DNA of 14,505 bases from positions 1 to 14,505 of the forward strand of contig NZOP01000003.1 in the NCBI GenBank assembly GCA_002693165.1, in the 5' to 3' direction. The stretch is from Nitrososphaerota archaeon. Lineage in GTDB: Archaea; Thermoproteota; Nitrososphaeria; Nitrososphaerales; UBA57. The notes under the pieces are model-generated. The model made no database searches. It saw only the letters and a list, made by a program, of their open reading frames with translations, and had not been told where the DNA came from. The translations under genes and the position numbers were made by a program. Of this stretch, positions 1-6,096 are shown piece after piece; position 1 is the first letter of the stretch, and each line of letters opens with the position of its first letter.

Positions 1-1
1 A

Positions 2-58
2 TCAGATATTGATAAATTATTTAATGGTTTACAAAAAGTAAGAAGTGTATTGACTTAA
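2..58 (+). CDS. sufS: C-terminal end of a cysteine desulfurase (SufS-like), partial
   Basis: Only the last 18 codons are in the window, reading SDIDKLFNGLQKVRSVLT before a TAA at 56-58. This is the only forward frame open here. The acidic-Ile-Asp-Lys start followed by an amphipathic helix resembles the C-terminal tail of group II cysteine desulfurases, which supply sulfur for Fe-S cluster assembly. The stop overlaps the start codon of the next gene by one base (TAATG), so the two are translationally linked. Desulfurase next to a SufU-type scaffold gene is a common archaeal and Gram-positive arrangement. The name rests mainly on that neighbour, because the visible fragment is too short to prove the family. 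Confidence 0.55.
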   Translation, partial: SDIDKLFNGLQKVRSVLT

Positions 59-468
59 TGAGCGAAGATATTTACAAAGAAATTATTCTTGATCACTATA
101 GAAATCCTAGGAATAAAGGTAACATCAACGATGCTGAAATTTCAGCAAAAGATTACAATCCTGTGTGCGGTGATAAGTTGACTCTTGATATTAAACTCGA
201 AAATGATGTCGTTTCTGATATAAAGTTTGATGGAGAGGGATGTGCAATAAGTCAAGCATCTGCCTCAATACTTACTGAAATGCTAATGGGTAAAACTCTT
301 GAAGATTTATCAAAATTCTCAAAAGACGCTCTATTGGAAGAATTAGGAACTCCTTCTCTCGGCCCTGCACGAATAAAATGCGCTCTTTTATCTCTCAAAG
401 TTCTCAAGATTGGAACTTACAAATATCTTGGAGATGAATTACCAAAGGACTCTGATGCTGAGTTATAA
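58..468 (+). CDS. sufU: SufU/IscU-like iron-sulfur cluster assembly scaffold
   Basis: The 136-residue protein is a one-domain NifU-N/IscU-fold scaffold, on which Fe-S clusters are built from desulfurase sulfur in the cytoplasm. The opening Y-x-E-I-I-L-D-H-Y-R-N-P-R-N is typical of the family. The three ligand cysteines are visible: C37 (NPVCGD), C62 (GEGCAIS) and C108 (ARIKCALL), and the conserved Asp (D39) follows the first. The ARIKC context is of the SufU kind. The spacing between the GK at 78-79 and the third Cys is only slightly longer than I recall for IscU, so the usual SufU insertion seems short. It overlaps the upstream desulfurase stop by one base and is probably cotranscribed with it. 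Bacterial SufU can act as a zinc-dependent sulfur carrier instead; the sequence does not decide this. Confidence 0.9.
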   Translation: MSEDIYKEIILDHYRNPRNKGNINDAEISAKDYNPVCGDKLTLDIKLENDVVSDIKFDGEGCAISQASASILTEMLMGKTLEDLSKFSKDALLEELGTPSLGPARIKCALLSLKVLKIGTYKYLGDELPKDSDAEL

Positions 469-478
469 TTTGTAATGG

Positions 479-501
479 CTTTTATTTCTTTAATTATTTT
501 T
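479..501 (+). terminator. T-rich tract after sufU
   Basis: Eleven bases after the sufU stop, the forward strand has runs of T broken by single other bases, ending in TTTTT. There is no clear GC-rich stem. Archaeal intrinsic termination needs mainly a U-rich tract, so this is a fair candidate end for the suf transcript before the convergent gene. Confidence 0.45.
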
Positions 502-523
502 ATGATGATTTGACATGCTATGT

Positions 524-1792
524 TTAGATTATAATTTTATCCCCTAATTCTGGGGCAATTGCTTCATATCCAAAATCTTTCTTAACTTTATTTACAAAAT
601 TAATTGACTGTTCTTCTTCTCCGTGTACTGCTACTATTGTTGGTTCTCCTTTAATTCCTGATATCATTTCAAATAATTCTTTACTTCCACTATGTGATGA
701 AAAATTGAAATGTTCGAATTCTCCTTTAATTTTTTTTAACTTTCCACCTACACGTATCATTTTCTTTTCTAATAACGTTCTTCCTGGAGTGCCTTCAGCT
801 TGATAAGATACTAACGCTATTGCATTTTTTTCATTCATTGATATGCGTTCTTTATAATAAGAAGACAATCCTCCTACCATCATTCCTGCAGGTGCTATTA
901 TTACTCCTGGTTTATCTACTAATTCTTTTCTCTGCTTCCAATTTTTTAATACAGTAAGTTCATCTATTGTTTTTTCGAATAGTTGAGCATCTTTCAGGTA
1001 CTCTAAATTATTGAGCAATATCTGATTTGTCTTTAAAGCCATTCCATCCATTGCTACAGGTAGTGAAAATTTGTGTGCTTTTAATACACATGCAATTTCT
1101 TGAGATCTACCAACTGCAAATGCTGGAACTAATAATGTTCCTCCTTTTTCCGCTATTTCTTTTGCAAATAAAACAAATTTTTCTTCTACTTCTTCTCGTT
1201 CTGGATGGTCACTTGTTCCGTATGTTGCTTCTGTAATTAATAGATCTAATTCACCATAATTAGTATCCGCTCCTTTTACCAAATTTTGATCTGACGCGTT
1301 TATGTCTCCTGTATATGCAATTCTTTTTCCTTCTCCCTCTATTATCATGGATACACTTCCAGGCATATGTCCTGCATTTATGAATTTTATATTTACATCT
1401 CCGATATTGAATTCTGAATTCATTTCAATGTTGTTGATATTTTCATTCATTCTTTTGAGTTCTTGATGTTGAAATGGCAAATATTGTTTTGTTACATCAT
1501 TTGAAAGATTTATGAAATCATCAATTAATAAATTGCTGATTTCTGCAGTCGGATTTGTACAATATACGTCTATGTTATTAGATACAAAAAAGGATGGGGC
1601 TGCTCCACTATGATCTAAATGGGCATGACTCAATATTATTGCATCTATCTTTTTTGGGTTGACATGCAATGGAAATGTCATTGGTTGTCTAATTTGAACT
1701 CCAAAATCCAATATTATGCTCTTGTTTTCAATTTCTAATAGAAAAGCAGAACGTCCTACTTCTCTTGACGCTCCTAATGTTGTTACTTTCAT
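524..1792 (-). CDS. Beta-CASP metallo-beta-lactamase ribonuclease (archaeal CPSF-like, without KH domains)
   Basis: This is a 422-residue zinc-dependent RNase of the metallo-beta-lactamase/beta-CASP group, which cleaves RNA endo- and/or exonucleolytically. The lactamase core shows HAHLDH at 56-61, GH142 in a GHMPGS loop, and D163 in YTGDI. Beta-CASP motif A is E188 (TEATYG), motif B is H367 (SSHSG), and motif C is H390 (AVHGEEEQ). Translation starts directly at the lactamase fold, so the N-terminal KH domains of aCPSF1, the main archaeal 3'-end processing factor, are absent. That fits the shorter aCPSF2-like or Cft2-type proteins. All catalytic positions are intact. It is monocistronic, convergent with sufU, and shares a 43-46 bp divergent promoter region with the PAC2 gene. 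Its physiological RNA targets cannot be read from the sequence. Confidence 0.85.
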   Translation of the reverse strand: MKVTTLGASREVGRSAFLLEIENKSIILDFGVQIRQPMTFPLHVNPKKIDAIILSHAHLDHSGAAPSFFVSNNIDVYCTNPTAEISNLLIDDFINLSNDVTKQYLPFQHQELKRMNENINNIEMNSEFNIGDVNIKFINAGHMPGSVSMIIEGEGKRIAYTGDINASDQNLVKGADTNYGELDLLITEATYGTSDHPEREEVEEKFVLFAKEIAEKGGTLLVPAFAVGRSQEIACVLKAHKFSLPVAMDGMALKTNQILLNNLEYLKDAQLFEKTIDELTVLKNWKQRKELVDKPGVIIAPAGMMVGGLSSYYKERISMNEKNAIALVSYQAEGTPGRTLLEKKMIRVGGKLKKIKGEFEHFNFSSHSGSKELFEMISGIKGEPTIVAVHGEEEQSINFVNKVKKDFGYEAIAPELGDKIII

Positions 1793-1810
1793 TCAGTTAT
1801 CCGTAAGATT

Positions 1811-1819
1811 TTTACTTAT
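1811..1819 (+). promoter_or_regulatory. TATA-like box for the PAC2-family gene
   Basis: TTTACTTAT lies about 24 bases (centre to start) before the ATG at 1839. This is the spacing expected for a leaderless archaeal transcript beginning at or near the start codon. It lies in the same short gap as the divergent RNase promoter. Confidence 0.35.
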
Positions 1820-1822
1820 CTT

Positions 1823-1833
1823 CAATATATAAT
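1823..1833 (-). promoter_or_regulatory. TATA-like box for the beta-CASP RNase gene
   Basis: On the minus strand this reads ATTATATATTG, centred about 36 bases before the ATG of the RNase gene. The implied transcript start is about 8-10 bases before the ATG, so the mRNA would be nearly leaderless. Confidence 0.4.
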
Positions 1834-1838
1834 CATTG

Positions 1839-2543
1839 ATGAATTCTACAAGATTGTTTCCAGACGATCTATCAGTTGATGGATTGTCTTTGATTACAGG
1901 TTTCCATGGTATTGGATCTACTGGTTTTCTTGCAATCAATCATTTGATTGAAATACTCAAACCAAAACGTATAGGTGTATTCGAAACTGATCATATGTCT
2001 CCGATCTCTACTATCAGTTCAGGGAAAATTGTTACTCCGTTTGAACTTTATGTACAAAACAATCTTGCTTTTCTTCGTGTTGCAGTTCCTCCGTTACAAG
2101 GTAATGAAATTGAATTTTTACGCGAAGTTTGTGATATAATTATTTCACGTGGTTTTAAAGAATTGATATTGATTGGAGGATTGGATTCTCAATTAAAATC
2201 AGACGATTCTAATTTTAGATATGTAAAAACATCTTCTTATGAACTTCCTAAATCGTTAATTGATTCTTCTCCATTGGAAGATGGAAGAATTATTATTGGA
2301 CCTGTTGCACAGATGTTGAACTTTATGGAAATACGTAATTTTCCTGCTTTGGGTTTGCTTCCTTTTGCAACTTCTCTTCGTGCAGATCCTAGAGCTGCTT
2401 CTGATGCTATTGACATAATTTCAAGTCTTTTTAATATTGAAGTTGAAGTAAGTACTCTTATCGACCAAGCTAGTAAACTCGAATTGGATTTGCCTTCTTC
2501 TGTTGATAATGTGAAACCTCGTCCTACTGATATATACACTTAA
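1839..2543 (+). CDS. PAC2-family proteasome assembly chaperone
   Basis: The 234-residue protein resembles the PAC2/PbaB family (archaeal homologues of eukaryotic PAC2), which help assemble or gate 20S proteasome particles. Features seen are the early GFHGIGSTGFLAINHLIE segment, typical of the family's nucleoside-phosphorylase-like fold, then alternating hydrophobic strands, ELILIGG near residues 108-114, and GRIIIGPVAQMLNFMEIRNFPALGLLPFA in the C-terminal half with its Gly-rich turns. An in-frame TTG lies directly before the ATG at 1839. I chose the ATG because the TATA spacing suits a leaderless mRNA and there is no Shine-Dalgarno sequence. It stands alone, divergent from the RNase gene. Its exact partner (20S particle or another ring) is not decided by the sequence. 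Confidence 0.78.
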   Translation: MNSTRLFPDDLSVDGLSLITGFHGIGSTGFLAINHLIEILKPKRIGVFETDHMSPISTISSGKIVTPFELYVQNNLAFLRVAVPPLQGNEIEFLREVCDIIISRGFKELILIGGLDSQLKSDDSNFRYVKTSSYELPKSLIDSSPLEDGRIIIGPVAQMLNFMEIRNFPALGLLPFATSLRADPRAASDAIDIISSLFNIEVEVSTLIDQASKLELDLPSSVDNVKPRPTDIYT

Positions 2544-4102
2544 TTTTTTTGAAGAAGTTCATCCAAACTTGTATAGATGTTAGTTTCTTTCTCGATTATT
2601 ATATTTGGTTTTAGTATTCGTATTACAAAATTAATTATTTTTTGATTTAATTTACTATCTTTAATGAAAGAAATAGACTCTGGATCTAATGTTTTAAACT
2701 GTCTCATCAACAGATCTAACATAGCATCAATTTGCACGTTGTCATATTTCATAGTTTCAGATATTTCATAATGAGAAATGGGATAAATATCTGTAAGTTG
2801 ATATGGCACAAAACCAAAAGGTGGAATAATATATCCTATAATTGCATTGTTCTTGTATTTTTCTAAAATTGATTGTAATTTTTTATCATAAAATAATGGT
2901 CTGTTTCTAGTGACTGGTATTATTATCACTTTTTGATTTACAAATTGATTGAACAATTCCATCATTTTTGTTTGATATATGTATAATTCGGGTCTTTTGT
3001 TATCTGGAACTGACGAAAGAAATATTCCTTTTGATTTAAATCTTGATTGAAAATTATTTATACTTTCCAAATTTTCTGACAAGTATTTGAAAGCATCCCA
3101 CATTTTTGGATGAGTGCGTGCACGTGTCCCGACCAATTCCCATAATCTTCCTTCTTTTATTGCCTGTCTTGTGGACATTATTTCTTTCCATAATGCCCAT
3201 AAGTTATGAATACCAATTGTTTTTGTCTTTTCTATTTTTTCCATTGATCTTATTTCTCTCACCGAATATTTCTTACAAATTTCACATATACATGGTAGGT
3301 ATTCTAATTCATCAATATTTCTTGTTCCATTTTCAGTAAAGTATCTTCCATGTTTTGCATATAATATATAAGAAGCAGAATCAAAAGTGTCACATCCAAG
3401 AGCTACTGCCATTGATAATGGAGCAGGATGACCTAGTCCAAACAAATGAAATGGTTTTTCTGCTGAAATGTTCTTTTTTGCAGTTATAATCATTTTTGCT
3501 AAAAGCCTGTAATCATAACTTTCCATAATTTCTGTTGGACTTCCTAGTGTGTACATATCAAAATTCATTCCGTTAATTCTTTTGGCAGAAAATTCAACTA
3601 AATCTAAAAACTTGCCTCCTTGAATTGGTCCCATCCAAGCTGATTTATGTTCAATATTATTTAGAGTATTTTCACACGAGTCTAATGTTTTTAATACACT
3701 ATTTCTAGCATCTTTCCAATCATCTTTCAGACTTGTCGGTTTATCTAATATGTTGCATAAATCTGATTTTATATTTTCTTGAAATCTTGCTATTTCTATT
3801 TCTTCAACATCAACTTTACCATATTCTAATATTTGATAACCTCCAGAATCTGTCATGATTGGACCGTTAAATTTTACTATTGAATGTATGTCCATATCTG
3901 CCAAATCTGTTCCATATTTCTGCCATGTTATATAGGAATTAGTCATTACTGCTTCGAATCCCATATTCTTAATTATTTCTGTATCAATCAATTGATTAAC
4001 TGGATGAAGTACAGGTAAAAGTGTTGGTGTTTCAAAACTTCCACTATTTGTATGAATTTTTCCTATTCTTGCAGCTAAATCTGAAGATTTTATCTCAAAC
4101 AT
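2540..4102 (-). CDS. tgtA: Archaeosine tRNA-guanine transglycosylase, apparently lacking the PUA domain
   Basis: This enzyme exchanges guanine-15 in the tRNA D-loop for preQ0, the first step of archaeosine formation on tRNA. The 520-residue protein has the TIM-barrel catalytic part first. The general-base Asp is D85 in MTDSGGYQ, the PIQGG substrate loop is at 159-163, and the nucleophile Asp is D241 in TFDSASY. The zinc ligands are C271, C273, C276 and H299. These sit at a constant offset of 8-10 from the Pyrococcus enzyme numbering as I remember it. From about residue 345 a second region (IIPVTRNRPLFYDKKLQ) resembles the archaea-specific C-terminal domains. The protein ends at ...SLDELLQKN with no recognisable PUA domain, and is shorter than the roughly 580-residue euryarchaeal enzyme. 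Its stop codon overlaps that of the convergent PAC2 gene. Confidence 0.93.
   Translation of the reverse strand: MFEIKSSDLAARIGKIHTNSGSFETPTLLPVLHPVNQLIDTEIIKNMGFEAVMTNSYITWQKYGTDLADMDIHSIVKFNGPIMTDSGGYQILEYGKVDVEEIEIARFQENIKSDLCNILDKPTSLKDDWKDARNSVLKTLDSCENTLNNIEHKSAWMGPIQGGKFLDLVEFSAKRINGMNFDMYTLGSPTEIMESYDYRLLAKMIITAKKNISAEKPFHLFGLGHPAPLSMAVALGCDTFDSASYILYAKHGRYFTENGTRNIDELEYLPCICEICKKYSVREIRSMEKIEKTKTIGIHNLWALWKEIMSTRQAIKEGRLWELVGTRARTHPKMWDAFKYLSENLESINNFQSRFKSKGIFLSSVPDNKRPELYIYQTKMMELFNQFVNQKVIIIPVTRNRPLFYDKKLQSILEKYKNNAIIGYIIPPFGFVPYQLTDIYPISHYEISETMKYDNVQIDAMLDLLMRQFKTLDPESISFIKDSKLNQKIINFVIRILKPNIIIEKETNIYTSLDELLQKN
2544..2550 (+). terminator. T7 tract directly after the PAC2 gene
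   Basis: Seven consecutive T follow the TAA stop immediately. This is a plausible archaeal U-tract terminator, and it lies inside the 3' coding end of the convergent TGT gene. Confidence 0.45.
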
Positions 4103-4162
4103 TAGATTAGATTTGTTATACTTACTATTATCTTGTTTTCAATATCTTATCAGATTAAAAAA

Positions 4163-4170
4163 TTTTAATA
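4163..4170 (+). promoter_or_regulatory. TATA-like box for the 98-residue protein gene
   Basis: TTTTAATA is preceded by an A-run (BRE-like) and is centred about 26 bases before the ATG at 4192. The spacing predicts a leaderless transcript. The 89-bp gap also carries the promoter of the divergent TGT gene, for which I see no convincing TATA box. Confidence 0.45.
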
Positions 4171-4191
4171 TCATTTCTTTTCACTATTATT

Positions 4192-4488
4192 ATGAGTAAT
4201 AATCAAGAACGAAACCTTCCTGACGAAATTGAATTCAAAATGCTGGATTCAAAACCTGATGGTGTTGACGAAGTTGTTTTTAAAATAGAAGATGGTTCAA
4301 CAATCAGAATTCGAGTACATATTGATCGTGTCGGTGTAGCAACTAATTATAATAATCCTGATGGTTCACAACATTATAATGTACAAGCATCAATGGCAGT
4401 TAATGTAATTTCATCTGACAGAAAATATACAATTTCAAAACCAGGAATTAATAAAACTAAATCAGTTACATCAAAACCATACAAATAA
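4192..4488 (+). CDS. Conserved-looking small protein of unknown function
   Basis: I do not recognise this 98-residue protein. It is soluble-looking, with no signal peptide or membrane segment. It starts with an acidic stretch, then two clear amphipathic beta-type segments (DEVVFKIEDGSTIRIRVHIDRVGV, about 25-48, and QHYNVQASMAVNVISSD, about 60-76), and a basic Ser/Thr/Lys tail (residues 77-98). The alternating hydrophobic pattern suggests a small beta-rich fold. There are no Cys and only two His, so a metal site is unlikely. It has a good leaderless promoter spacing, normal codon use for the window, and stops one base short of the convergent cysS end, so it is very likely a real gene. The neighbours (tgtA and cysS) hint at translation or tRNA context, but that is only position. 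Confidence 0.75.
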   Translation: MSNNQERNLPDEIEFKMLDSKPDGVDEVVFKIEDGSTIRIRVHIDRVGVATNYNNPDGSQHYNVQASMAVNVISSDRKYTISKPGINKTKSVTSKPYK

Positions 4489-4489
4489 T

Positions 4490-5893
4490 CTAACTAAGTT
4501 TTATTCTAGTTCCTTTTTCAGTATCTTCTACAATGTATCCTCTTCTTGACAACTCTTCTCTAATTTCATCTGATTTCTTCCAATCTTTCATATTTCTTGC
4601 TTCATCTCTTTCTGCTACTAAAATCTTAATGTCATCAGAGATTTCAAAATTTATTGTTTCATTTGATAAAACTCCTAATATCTTATTTATTGATTCAAAA
4701 TACTCTGTAATCTCTAACTTATTTTCTTCTAAAATTTGTTCTTTATCTAGGTATTTGTTAATTTCTCTAACAAATCCGAAAATTGATGCTAATGCAACAG
4801 GCATATCTAAATCGTCATCCATTGCATTTTCAAACTCGATTTTCGCTTCTTTAGTAATTTTTGATAAATCTGAATCTCTTCCATTTTTAGTTTTATTGTC
4901 TATGATCTTTGAATAAGTCTCTTGAATTCTGTCTATATTCTCTTTTGCTTGATTTATTCCATCTAAAGTAAAGTTAAGTTGAGATCTATAATGAGATGAA
5001 ATTAATAAAAATCTAATTGCTCTTTGGTCATATCCTTTTTCCAAAAGATTTCTTAATGTAAAATAATTTCCTTCTGATTTAGACATTTTTTTTCCTTCTA
5101 CAATTAGATGTTCTGAATGAATCCAATATTTTACAAATTGTTGACTTGAAACTGCTTCTGATTGGGCTATTTCATTTTCATGATGAGGAAAAATTAAATC
5201 TGTTCCTCCTGCGTGTATGTCTATTTGTTTGCCTAGAATTTTTGTCGACATTACGGAACATTCTATATGCCAGCCTGGCCTTCCTTTTCCTAGAATATTG
5301 TTCCAGTATATGTCTCCATCGTTCTCTTCCCAGGCTTTCCACAATGCAAAATCTTGTACCTCTTCTTTTGAATATTCGTCATTTGTTAGTCGACTTTTTG
5401 TTTTTGATGGATCTATATTAATTCCTGATAATTTTCCATATTCTTTAAATTTTGATATTGAAAAATAATATGAGGCATCGCTTTGATACGCATATCCTTC
5501 TTTTTCTAATTTTTTTATATATTCTTCGATTTCTTTGATGTAATCCGTTGCTTTTGGATATAAAGTGGCCTTTGTTATCTTTAGACTATCTAAATCTTTG
5601 AAAAATTCTTCTGTAAATTTATTTGTATATTCTTTTAATGATTTGCCATTTTTTATTGATGCAGCAATTGTTTTATCATCAACGTCTGTTATATTCATTA
5701 CAAATTTTATTTTATATCCTTTGTATTTGAGATATCGTATAATTATATCTTCAAATAGAAACGTTCTGAAATTTCCTATATGTGCAAAGTCGTATACTGT
5801 TGGTCCACAACAATATATTGATACTTTATTGTCTTGGTTTGGTTTGAATTCTTCTTTTTTCTTACCTAATGTATTGAACAGTTTTAAGACCAT
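4490..5893 (-). CDS. cysS: Cysteinyl-tRNA synthetase
   Basis: This class I aminoacyl-tRNA synthetase charges tRNA-Cys with cysteine in the cytoplasm. The 467-residue length is normal for the family. The HIGH signature is HIGN at 38-41 after CCGPTVYDFA, and KMSKS is at 269-273 followed by EGN. The zinc site that selects cysteine is complete: C29, C212 (WHIEC), H237 and E241 (PHHENE). The D/E-rich helical tail from about 340 fits the DALR/anticodon-binding part, ending with RRGYIVEDTEKGTRIKLS. Direct charging means this organism does not depend solely on the SepRS/SepCysS route used by some methanogens. Translation starts at the ATG on 5891-5893, with a TATA box about 28 bases upstream, so the mRNA is probably leaderless. 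It is divergent from the aromatic operon. Confidence 0.96.
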   Translation of the reverse strand: MVLKLFNTLGKKKEEFKPNQDNKVSIYCCGPTVYDFAHIGNFRTFLFEDIIIRYLKYKGYKIKFVMNITDVDDKTIAASIKNGKSLKEYTNKFTEEFFKDLDSLKITKATLYPKATDYIKEIEEYIKKLEKEGYAYQSDASYYFSISKFKEYGKLSGINIDPSKTKSRLTNDEYSKEEVQDFALWKAWEENDGDIYWNNILGKGRPGWHIECSVMSTKILGKQIDIHAGGTDLIFPHHENEIAQSEAVSSQQFVKYWIHSEHLIVEGKKMSKSEGNYFTLRNLLEKGYDQRAIRFLLISSHYRSQLNFTLDGINQAKENIDRIQETYSKIIDNKTKNGRDSDLSKITKEAKIEFENAMDDDLDMPVALASIFGFVREINKYLDKEQILEENKLEITEYFESINKILGVLSNETINFEISDDIKILVAERDEARNMKDWKKSDEIREELSRRGYIVEDTEKGTRIKLS

Positions 5894-5909
5894 TGTAGAA
5901 ATATGTGTA

Positions 5910-5924
5910 AAAGCACTATTTATA
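5910..5924 (+). repeat. Direct repeat copy 1 (15 bp, AAAGCACTATTTATA)
   Basis: This is an exact match to the copy at 5943-5957, with starts 33 bp apart (about three helical turns). Each copy contains a TTTATA/TATAAA core, so each can serve as a TATA-like element on either strand. It lies in the gap between divergent cysS and the aromatic operon. Confidence 0.7.
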
Positions 5925-5925
5925 A
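5916..5925 (-). promoter_or_regulatory. TATA box for cysS
   Basis: On the minus strand this reads TTATAAATAG, centred about 28 bases upstream of the cysS ATG. This is ideal for a leaderless archaeal transcript. It lies inside the first copy of a 15-bp direct repeat and partly overlaps a 13-bp palindrome at 5922-5934. Confidence 0.55.
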
Positions 5926-5934
5926 TGACATTAT
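5922..5934. promoter_or_regulatory. 13-bp palindrome next to the cysS TATA box (possible operator)
   Basis: ATAATG-A-CATTAT is a perfect 6+6 inverted repeat with one central base. It overlaps the upstream edge of the cysS TATA box and lies between the two direct repeat copies. Palindromes at such positions are often sites for dimeric Lrp/AsnC or HTH regulators in archaea. AT-rich DNA makes chance palindromes common. Confidence 0.3.
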
Positions 5935-5942
5935 GATTAGTT

Positions 5943-5957
5943 AAAGCACTATTTATA
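5943..5957 (+). repeat. Direct repeat copy 2 (15 bp, AAAGCACTATTTATA)
   Basis: This is identical to the copy at 5910-5924. It continues into TATATG, giving a strong forward TATA-like element (ATTTATAT, 5951-5958) suited to drive the aromatic operon leader. Whether it arose by local promoter duplication or is kept as a paired regulator site cannot be decided from one sequence. Confidence 0.7.
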
Positions 5958-5958
5958 T
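5951..5958 (+). promoter_or_regulatory. TATA-like box for the aromatic operon leader
   Basis: ATTTATAT, preceded by the A-containing AAAGCACT stretch as a BRE-like part, predicts a transcript start near 5980-5986. That would include the 17-codon leader ORF at 5996 after a short 5' end. Two competing candidates exist: TTTATA at 5980-5985 would start RNA near 6009, inside the leader ORF, and CTTTATC at 6059-6065 would start near the first structural gene. The promoter choice therefore decides whether the leader ORF is translated. Confidence 0.4.
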
Positions 5959-5995
5959 ATGAAAAATCTTCTTATCTAATTTATACAGTGTTAAT

Positions 5996-6049
5996 ATGAT
6001 GGAAAATAGAAATTGCCGATATTGGTTTTTCAACTATTCCTTTAGTTAG
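5996..6049 (+). CDS. Putative aromatic-rich leader peptide of the shikimate operon
   Basis: The 17-codon ORF encodes MMENRNCRYWFFNYSFS and ends at TAG 6047-6049. Six of the 17 residues are aromatic: Tyr9, Trp10, Phe11, Phe12, Tyr14 and Phe16. All three aromatic amino acids are present, clustered in eight consecutive codons. It sits 47 bases before the start of the first shikimate-pathway gene (ADH synthase), the committed step of the operon. The composition and position match the logic of bacterial leader peptides of trp, phe and aro operons, where ribosome stalling at scarce codons controls the operon. The ATG is doubled (5996 and 5999), and only a weak GTG-type Shine-Dalgarno match is seen (5988-5990). 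Inverted repeats overlap its end and follow it. A chance ORF is not excluded, because AT-rich DNA favours Phe and Tyr codons. Confidence 0.5.
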   Translation: MMENRNCRYWFFNYSFS

Positions 6050-6060
6050 GACTCTAAACT
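6044..6060 (+). promoter_or_regulatory. Inverted repeat at the end of the leader ORF
   Basis: AGTTAG pairs with CT-A-AACT (6054-6060) around the loop GACT. This gives a six-pair stem with one bulged A (6056). It includes the leader stop codon, so a ribosome at or stalled before the stop would melt or block it. Stability was not computed. Confidence 0.35.
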
Positions 6061-6062
6061 TT

Positions 6063-6086
6063 ATCTCACTGTTATTTTATTGAGGT
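6063..6086 (+). promoter_or_regulatory. Possible hairpin covering the Shine-Dalgarno of the first operon gene
   Basis: ATCTCA (6063-6068) is complementary to TGAGGT (6081-6086), five Watson-Crick pairs plus one G-U, across a 12-base loop. The right arm contains GAGGT, the ribosome binding site of the ADH synthase gene, so forming the stem would hide it. This is read by eye and not an energy calculation. Confidence 0.35.
6082..6086 (+). promoter_or_regulatory. Shine-Dalgarno GAGGT of the first operon gene
   Basis: GAGGT matches the archaeal anti-SD. It is one base before the ATG at 6088, too close for use, and ten bases before the ATG at 6097, which is workable. It therefore favours the 6097 start. 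Confidence 0.5.
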
Positions 6087-6096
6087 TATGATTATA

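Noticed and set aside
1027..1236. A 69-codon forward ORF opposite the beta-CASP RNase gene.
   Set aside because: It is a hydrophobic, Leu-rich antisense shadow of a well-supported gene and has no own promoter or ribosome binding site.
5565..5936. A 123-codon forward ORF opposite the start of cysS.
   Set aside because: It is antisense to conserved cysS coding sequence and crosses the cysS promoter. Its Phe/Ser-rich translation reflects the complement of Lys/Asp-rich coding.
6059..6065. CTTTATC as the main TATA box of the aromatic operon, giving a leaderless ADH synthase mRNA from 6088.
   Set aside because: It is not excluded, but it is a weaker TATA match than ATTTATAT at 5951, and the GAGGT at 6082 would then be pointless. 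It is kept as the main alternative to the leader-peptide model.
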